Shown here: positions 60,449 to 64,000 of the stretch, in pieces
How the letters are laid out: every line of letters starts with the position of its first letter
Position numbering within the stretch: position 1 is the first letter of the stretch
Assembly (NCBI GenBank): GCA_016841765.1
Contig: JAENYN010000003.1
Span: 62,001-126,000, forward strand
Direction: 5' to 3'
DNA length: 64,000 nucleotides
Origin: Guptibacillus hwajinpoensis
GTDB lineage: Bacteria > Bacillota > Bacilli > Bacillales > Bacillaceae_O
Notes under the pieces: generated by a model
What the model saw: the letters and a program-made list of their open reading frames with translations, nothing else
What the model was told of the DNA's origin: nothing
Database searches by the model: none
Translations under genes and position numbers: made by a program

Positions 60449-61036
60449 ATGTTTATGAAAAGAGGCAAGCCTCCGATTGTGATTGCCATTGCTGCTGTTT
60501 CTGGTGGTGGGAAAACCACAATAACGTCTAATGTGAACGGGAAGTTAAAAAATTCTAAAATACTATTTTTTGATGAATACAATTTTGATGGCCCGGAAGA
60601 CATGATAGAATGGATTGATCATGGCAGTAATCCAGATGAATGGAACCTATCTCCGCTTATTAGCGATATAAAAAAGCTGCTTATGGAACCCCTGGATTAC
60701 ATCATTTTGGATTACCCATTTGCCTATCTGCATAGTAAAACAAGCGAATTAATAGATTTTACCGTGTTTATTGATACACCATTGGATATTGCTATGGCAC
60801 GGAGAATAACCAGAGACTTTAAAAATGGTTCTGTCGAGGACATAATAGTCGATCTTAATAATTATATTCAAAAAGGAAGACAGGGCTATCTCGATATGTT
60901 AAACACGATAAAGCCAAACTCCGACCTGGTTGTAGATGGTACATTGCCTGTATCTGATATTGTCAGTGTCATCATTCAGCATATCGAAACGAACAATAAT
61001 TTTTATGATGTTAAAAAAACAAGTGGTTCGAATTAA
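60449..61036 (+). CDS. P-loop kinase, uridine kinase-like
   Basis: A 195-residue P-loop protein. AVSGGGKTTITS near the N-terminus is Walker A; FFDEYNFDGPEDM and IILDYPFAYL supply acidic residues of a nucleoside/nucleotide kinase fold; DTPLDIAMARRITRDF is a lid-like region with arginines. Substrate is not identified; uridine kinase and phosphoribulokinase relatives are the nearest. Several starts are possible (60443, 60449, 60455); 60449 is 8 bases after GAGG. AT-rich, accessory-looking. Confidence 0.75.
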   Translation: MFMKRGKPPIVIAIAAVSGGGKTTITSNVNGKLKNSKILFFDEYNFDGPEDMIEWIDHGSNPDEWNLSPLISDIKKLLMEPLDYIILDYPFAYLHSKTSELIDFTVFIDTPLDIAMARRITRDFKNGSVEDIIVDLNNYIQKGRQGYLDMLNTIKPNSDLVVDGTLPVSDIVSVIIQHIETNNNFYDVKKTSGSN

Positions 61037-61068
61037 GACAGAAATAAAATCAAGGTTGTGTTAAAAAA

Positions 61069-61497
61069 GTGGAATGTTTAGGTTGTAATTTAGCTAATAA
61101 ACGGGAACCTGTATACGTGGTTTTTGAGGATACCTATGTTTGCTGTTTCTTGGACCATAACCCCTATAACGAGGGGCATGTTTTGATAATGCCCAAAAAT
61201 CATGTAAGGTACTTTGATGAACTTGATGAGAATACTGCAAATTCACTAATGAAAGCAGTTAAAATTATCTCAAAGGGAATTAAAGAATTATTTACCCCAG
61301 ATGGAATTACGATATGCCAGAATGGCGGCAAATTTGATGAGTTGACCCATTTCCATATGCACATTGTTCCAAGATATGAAGGGCAAAATTTTGCAGAGTT
61401 TTATTCCGAAGATGAAGCAGAACAAGTTTCAGCACATGAAGTCAGGTTATCTAACACTAAAAGAAAGATGATAGAAGTTCTAAATGGTCATTATTAA
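61069..61497 (+). CDS. HIT-family hydrolase
   Basis: A 142-residue histidine triad protein: THFHMHIVPRY is the HxHxHxx active site, which hydrolyses or transfers nucleotidyl groups. CLGCNLANK near the start resembles a Cys-based zinc knuckle found in bacterial Hit proteins. GTG 61069 follows a modest AAGGTTGTG site. It lies 32 bases after the kinase gene, so both may be cotranscribed. Confidence 0.88.
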   Translation: MECLGCNLANKREPVYVVFEDTYVCCFLDHNPYNEGHVLIMPKNHVRYFDELDENTANSLMKAVKIISKGIKELFTPDGITICQNGGKFDELTHFHMHIVPRYEGQNFAEFYSEDEAEQVSAHEVRLSNTKRKMIEVLNGHY

Positions 61498-61535
61498 GTA
61501 TTATCTAATAGGTGTGCTAGTTAAAAAAGAACTTG

Positions 61536-61574
61536 AAAGTGCCTGGATAAGTTATATATCCAGGCATTTTTTAT
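61536..61574. terminator. Terminator after HIT gene
   Basis: Stem AGTGCCTGGATA/TATCCAGGCATT with a short loop and T tract; the minus-strand hydrolase gene ends just beyond it. Confidence 0.85.
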
Positions 61575-61590
61575 ACTGAATCCAGGGAGG

Positions 61591-62112
61591 TCAAGAAAAC
61601 GTAATATCTTTACCTGGGTAAACATCGGCAAACCAACGTAGTACACCGTTATGATGGTTTATGATTTGCTCGGCCGTAATGTCCTGTGAGTCCCAGGTGC
61701 TGTGTGCATCTGAAACTAAAGTGACCTTATAATCCATACTAAAAGCTCTTCTGCAAGTTGTGTCCACGCACGCCTCTGTTTGAATTCCTGCGATTATTAA
61801 ATGTTCAATCCCCTGTTTTTTCAGTTCCTCATCTAAAGGAGTGCTATAAAATGAATCGGGGGTCGTTTTTTGAATGATTACATCTTGAGAGTTTGGAGCA
61901 ACTTCAGAATGAATCTCCCAACCCTTTGTGCCATACTCTAAAGGTTTACCAGCTGGTGCATTATGCTGTATATAAAAAATTGGCGTCTCAGTAGAGCGGG
62001 CTTGGTTGATTAGATCTTTTACATTTTGAAGCAGTCTATTCCCATCATTTACAACATTACCTTCTTGGAACATTCCGCTTTGAACGTCTATAACCAGAAG
62101 TGCTTTCTTCAC
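61591..62112 (-). CDS. Cysteine hydrolase, isochorismatase family
   Basis: A 173-residue isochorismatase-fold hydrolase. The catalytic triad is recognisable: Asp in LLVIDVQSGMF, Lys in VIIQKTTPDSFYST, and the nucleophilic Cys in GIQTEACVDTTCRRAF. This is the nicotinamidase/isochorismatase-like layout; the substrate is unknown. GTG 62112 follows AAGGGGGAGAAG. It is convergent with the HIT gene. Confidence 0.88.
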   Translation of the reverse strand: MKKALLVIDVQSGMFQEGNVVNDGNRLLQNVKDLINQARSTETPIFYIQHNAPAGKPLEYGTKGWEIHSEVAPNSQDVIIQKTTPDSFYSTPLDEELKKQGIEHLIIAGIQTEACVDTTCRRAFSMDYKVTLVSDAHSTWDSQDITAEQIINHHNGVLRWFADVYPGKDITFS

Positions 62113-62401
62113 TCTTCTCCCCCTTTATAATGTTGTGCAAGCAAGTTCCGTTCATTTAAAGAAGGAACAATGTTTATATCGTCAGCTTAAACAATCTAAG
62201 TTTATCATAGGATAAAATCTTGTACTAACTCCCCTTTAATCACCATGTCAACGTATCCCCTCGAAATTCGATCTTTCCATTTGTCTGGGAAGATGAGAAT
62301 TTGTATCTCCAGTAAAATCACGAGAAGTGTTAACTAAATTATGTAAAATATGAAACTAATACCAAACATGACCGTAAGTTAAAAGAAGGGGAGTGAAAAA
62401 T

Positions 62402-62977
62402 ATGATATTCATAGTTTTCGGTATTGCAGTTCTTACGCTTATCTTAATCCTGGCATTCGCAAATAAATTCACGCCTAATTCGGAAATGATGAACAGTTTC
62501 AAGAAAGCGATGTTCAAGAAAATTATCATCTCGTTATCTGTGATTTCGGCCGCCTTTTTCTCATACGGCATTTATGATGAATTGACGGAAGAACCCCCTT
62601 CGCTGGCTATTCAAGTAGCAGGAGAAAATCCAACTGTATATGGGGATATCGGTGAATTCGGGTACTATTCAAATACGAAAATTAAGAAAGACGCAGAAAC
62701 AGAGATTTATTTTGTTTCGTGGAAGGAACTGGACCTGGAGCATACACAAGTAGTTGTCCGCTACCCTTCCGGTAAAGAAGAGATGTGGGAAACCGAATTG
62801 TCTCCCGTGGAACATGCAGCTGAAGCCTCTCTGGAAGAGAAACATCAAATTCTAGGCATTTACAAAGCTTCACCCTATTCATTCGAGGAGAAAGGATTGG
62901 TACAGGTACGCATCATGAATGTAGAAAGCATAGTGAATGAGGATTTAGTAGCTGATTTTTATCTTGAGGTTGAATAA
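62402..62977 (+). CDS. Membrane protein of unknown function
   Basis: A 191-residue protein with two hydrophobic helices (residues ~1-20 and ~40-58) and a long extracytoplasmic domain of mixed strands (SWKELDLEHTQVVVRYPSG and after). No family is recognised. ATG 62402 follows AAGGGGAG; GTG 62393 is an alternative. The 290 bases upstream hold no other gene. Confidence 0.7.
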   Translation: MIFIVFGIAVLTLILILAFANKFTPNSEMMNSFKKAMFKKIIISLSVISAAFFSYGIYDELTEEPPSLAIQVAGENPTVYGDIGEFGYYSNTKIKKDAETEIYFVSWKELDLEHTQVVVRYPSGKEEMWETELSPVEHAAEASLEEKHQILGIYKASPYSFEEKGLVQVRIMNVESIVNEDLVADFYLEVE

Positions 62978-63062
62978 CGGCAACTTTATCAGGGTTTTAT
63001 ATAGGATTTTTCCTGCTAATGGAGAACTTACATAGAAATCAAACATTTGTGGAGGGGATGTT

Positions 63063-63443
63063 GTGATTAACAGAGTTGGCCAAATTATGCTGTATGTCAA
63101 TAACCAGGACGAGGCAATCGCGTTTTGGACCGAAAAAGCAGGGTTTCGTGTCATTTCTGATCATAACGACGGCGGGAGGATGAGGTGGATTGAAATTGCT
63201 CCGTCTGAAGAAGCGGAAACAAGCATCGTGCTTCACAATAAGCAATTAATCGCTGAACTGTCACCTGATTTGAACCTTGACACACCTTCCTTAATGTTTT
63301 TCACAAAAGACCTCGATAAATTGCATGATGATTTATCAAGCAAAAGCATCACGGTTGGGGAAATTATGACCATGCCTTCCGGCAGAGTGTTTAACTTTGC
63401 GGATAATGAAGAAAATTATTTTGCTGTAATGGAAAGTAAGTGA
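63063..63443 (+). CDS. VOC-family (glyoxalase-fold) protein
   Basis: A 126-residue vicinal oxygen chelate protein. VGQIMLYVNNQDEAIAFWTE is the typical first beta-alpha-beta unit and NEENYFAVMES the last metal-binding strand. Members include lyases, dioxygenases and resistance proteins; the reaction here is unknown. GTG 63063 follows GGAGGGG. Confidence 0.85.
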   Translation: MINRVGQIMLYVNNQDEAIAFWTEKAGFRVISDHNDGGRMRWIEIAPSEEAETSIVLHNKQLIAELSPDLNLDTPSLMFFTKDLDKLHDDLSSKSITVGEIMTMPSGRVFNFADNEENYFAVMESK

Positions 63444-63658
63444 ACCTGATTAGCCTATATCCCTGATTCATATCCTCATCTCTATACAGCCCTACTTTCA
63501 CAGACCAGTTATCGAAACAATCCATATAAAAATTTGATTATGCAGATTGACCATGTGACCGGCTGCTGGTTTTTCAACTTCCTGTTAAAGGAAATAAGCA
63601 AGTCGGTACAGAAAGTGAATATAGTGAGAGAGGAATGTTTTTTGATGGAGGGAGTCAT

Positions 63659-64000
63659 ATGGAAACAGGTTCTTTTTATACCTGGCTGCTTTCAGAAGCG
63701 GAAAAGCCGTTTGCGGGCTGGAATTTCGAATATGTAGGTAAGACAGGGCGCATGGATAGCGAGTTGCTTCCCTGGAGTTATGCAAGCAAAATCCTGCCGT
63801 TGATCAGAGAAGCCCAGTCGATGCTTGATATGGGGACAGGCGGAGGCGAGTTCCTGTCAATGATGCAGCCGCTGCCTCCTGATACACACGCCACTGAAGG
63901 ATATGCCCCGAATGTGCCGGAAGCTGCCGCACAGCTGGAACCGCTGGGCGTCCATGTCCATGCGATTGACCAGGATGAGCATCTCCCGTTTGAAGACAGG
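63659..64000 (+). CDS. Class I SAM-dependent methyltransferase, N-terminal part
   Basis: The frame is open to the window end: 114 codons from ATG 63659, preceded by GATGGAGGGAG. The protein starts METGSFYTWLL and contains MLDMGTGGGEFLSMM, motif I of Rossmann-fold methyltransferases, then HATEGYAPNVPEAAA, where an acidic residue would bind the ribose of SAM. The C-terminal part is outside the window. Substrate is unknown. Confidence 0.8.
   Translation, partial: METGSFYTWLLSEAEKPFAGWNFEYVGKTGRMDSELLPWSYASKILPLIREAQSMLDMGTGGGEFLSMMQPLPPDTHATEGYAPNVPEAAAQLEPLGVHVHAIDQDEHLPFEDR

Noticed and set aside
63534-63737. 67-codon plus-strand frame overlapping the last gene
   Set aside because: Overlaps the methyltransferase start in another frame, and its own start lacks a ribosome site, whereas 63659 has GATGGAGGGAG.

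Overview
The window reads as chromosome of a low-to-moderate GC Bacillales bacterium (Bacillaceae or a close relative). The left part keeps the gene order of the Bacillus subtilis yui region: NADH dehydrogenase, yuiA, yuiB, yuiC, yuiD, pepA (yuiE), yuiF, bioY (yuiG), yuiH. Shine-Dalgarno sites are strong, GTG and TTG starts are frequent, SigA-type promoters and CcpA cre-like sites occur, and terminators are U-rich hairpins. No rRNA, tRNA, CRISPR array, integrase or transposase was seen.

Layout. 0-10 kb: yui-type housekeeping genes, with a BirA operator over the bioY promoter. 10-17.7 kb: a hemolysin III-type membrane protein, a PrmA-like methyltransferase, an acetyltransferase, a calcium-type P-ATPase and a LysM L,D-transpeptidase. 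17.8-21.8 kb: a fructose operon fruR-fruK-fruA that also carries an HPr gene. 22.8-26.2 kb: an HTH-TPR regulator whose stop codon overlaps the start of a 40-codon exported peptide gene, followed by a subtilisin-type protease; this looks like an RRNPP (NprR/NprX-like) quorum-sensing cassette. 26.3-31.8 kb: accessory small membrane proteins, a lipoprotein, a Nudix protein and a metallo-hydrolase. 32.1-35.0 kb: ABC cassette 1 (TrpX-type). 36.9-47.6 kb: phenylacetate genes paaK, paaABCD, an EthD protein, paaF, paaG, an aldehyde dehydrogenase, paaH, paaJ and paaX. 47.7-50.1 kb: paaY-like, a nitronate monooxygenase-like flavoprotein and two thioesterases. 50.2-53.1 kb: ABC cassette 2. 53.2-59.2 kb: phenylalanine dehydrogenase and a complete E1a/E1b/E2/E3 2-oxoacid dehydrogenase. 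59.2-64 kb: accessory genes.

The main inference is that 32-59 kb is a phenylalanine-to-central-metabolism island. It would import an aromatic amino acid (two paralogous ABC cassettes), deaminate phenylalanine to phenylpyruvate, decarboxylate that oxidatively to phenylacetyl-CoA, and feed the Paa epoxidation and beta-oxidation pathway. PaaX and CcpA (a cre matching all 14 consensus positions before cassette 2, a near-cre before paaK) are the likely regulators. The second item of interest is the regulator-peptide-protease cassette. Smaller structural observations are four copies of a perfect palindromic repeat in the first 23 kb, GC-rich intergenic repeats typical of Bacillaceae, and a duplicated 3' tail of yuiH flanking a small inserted segment.
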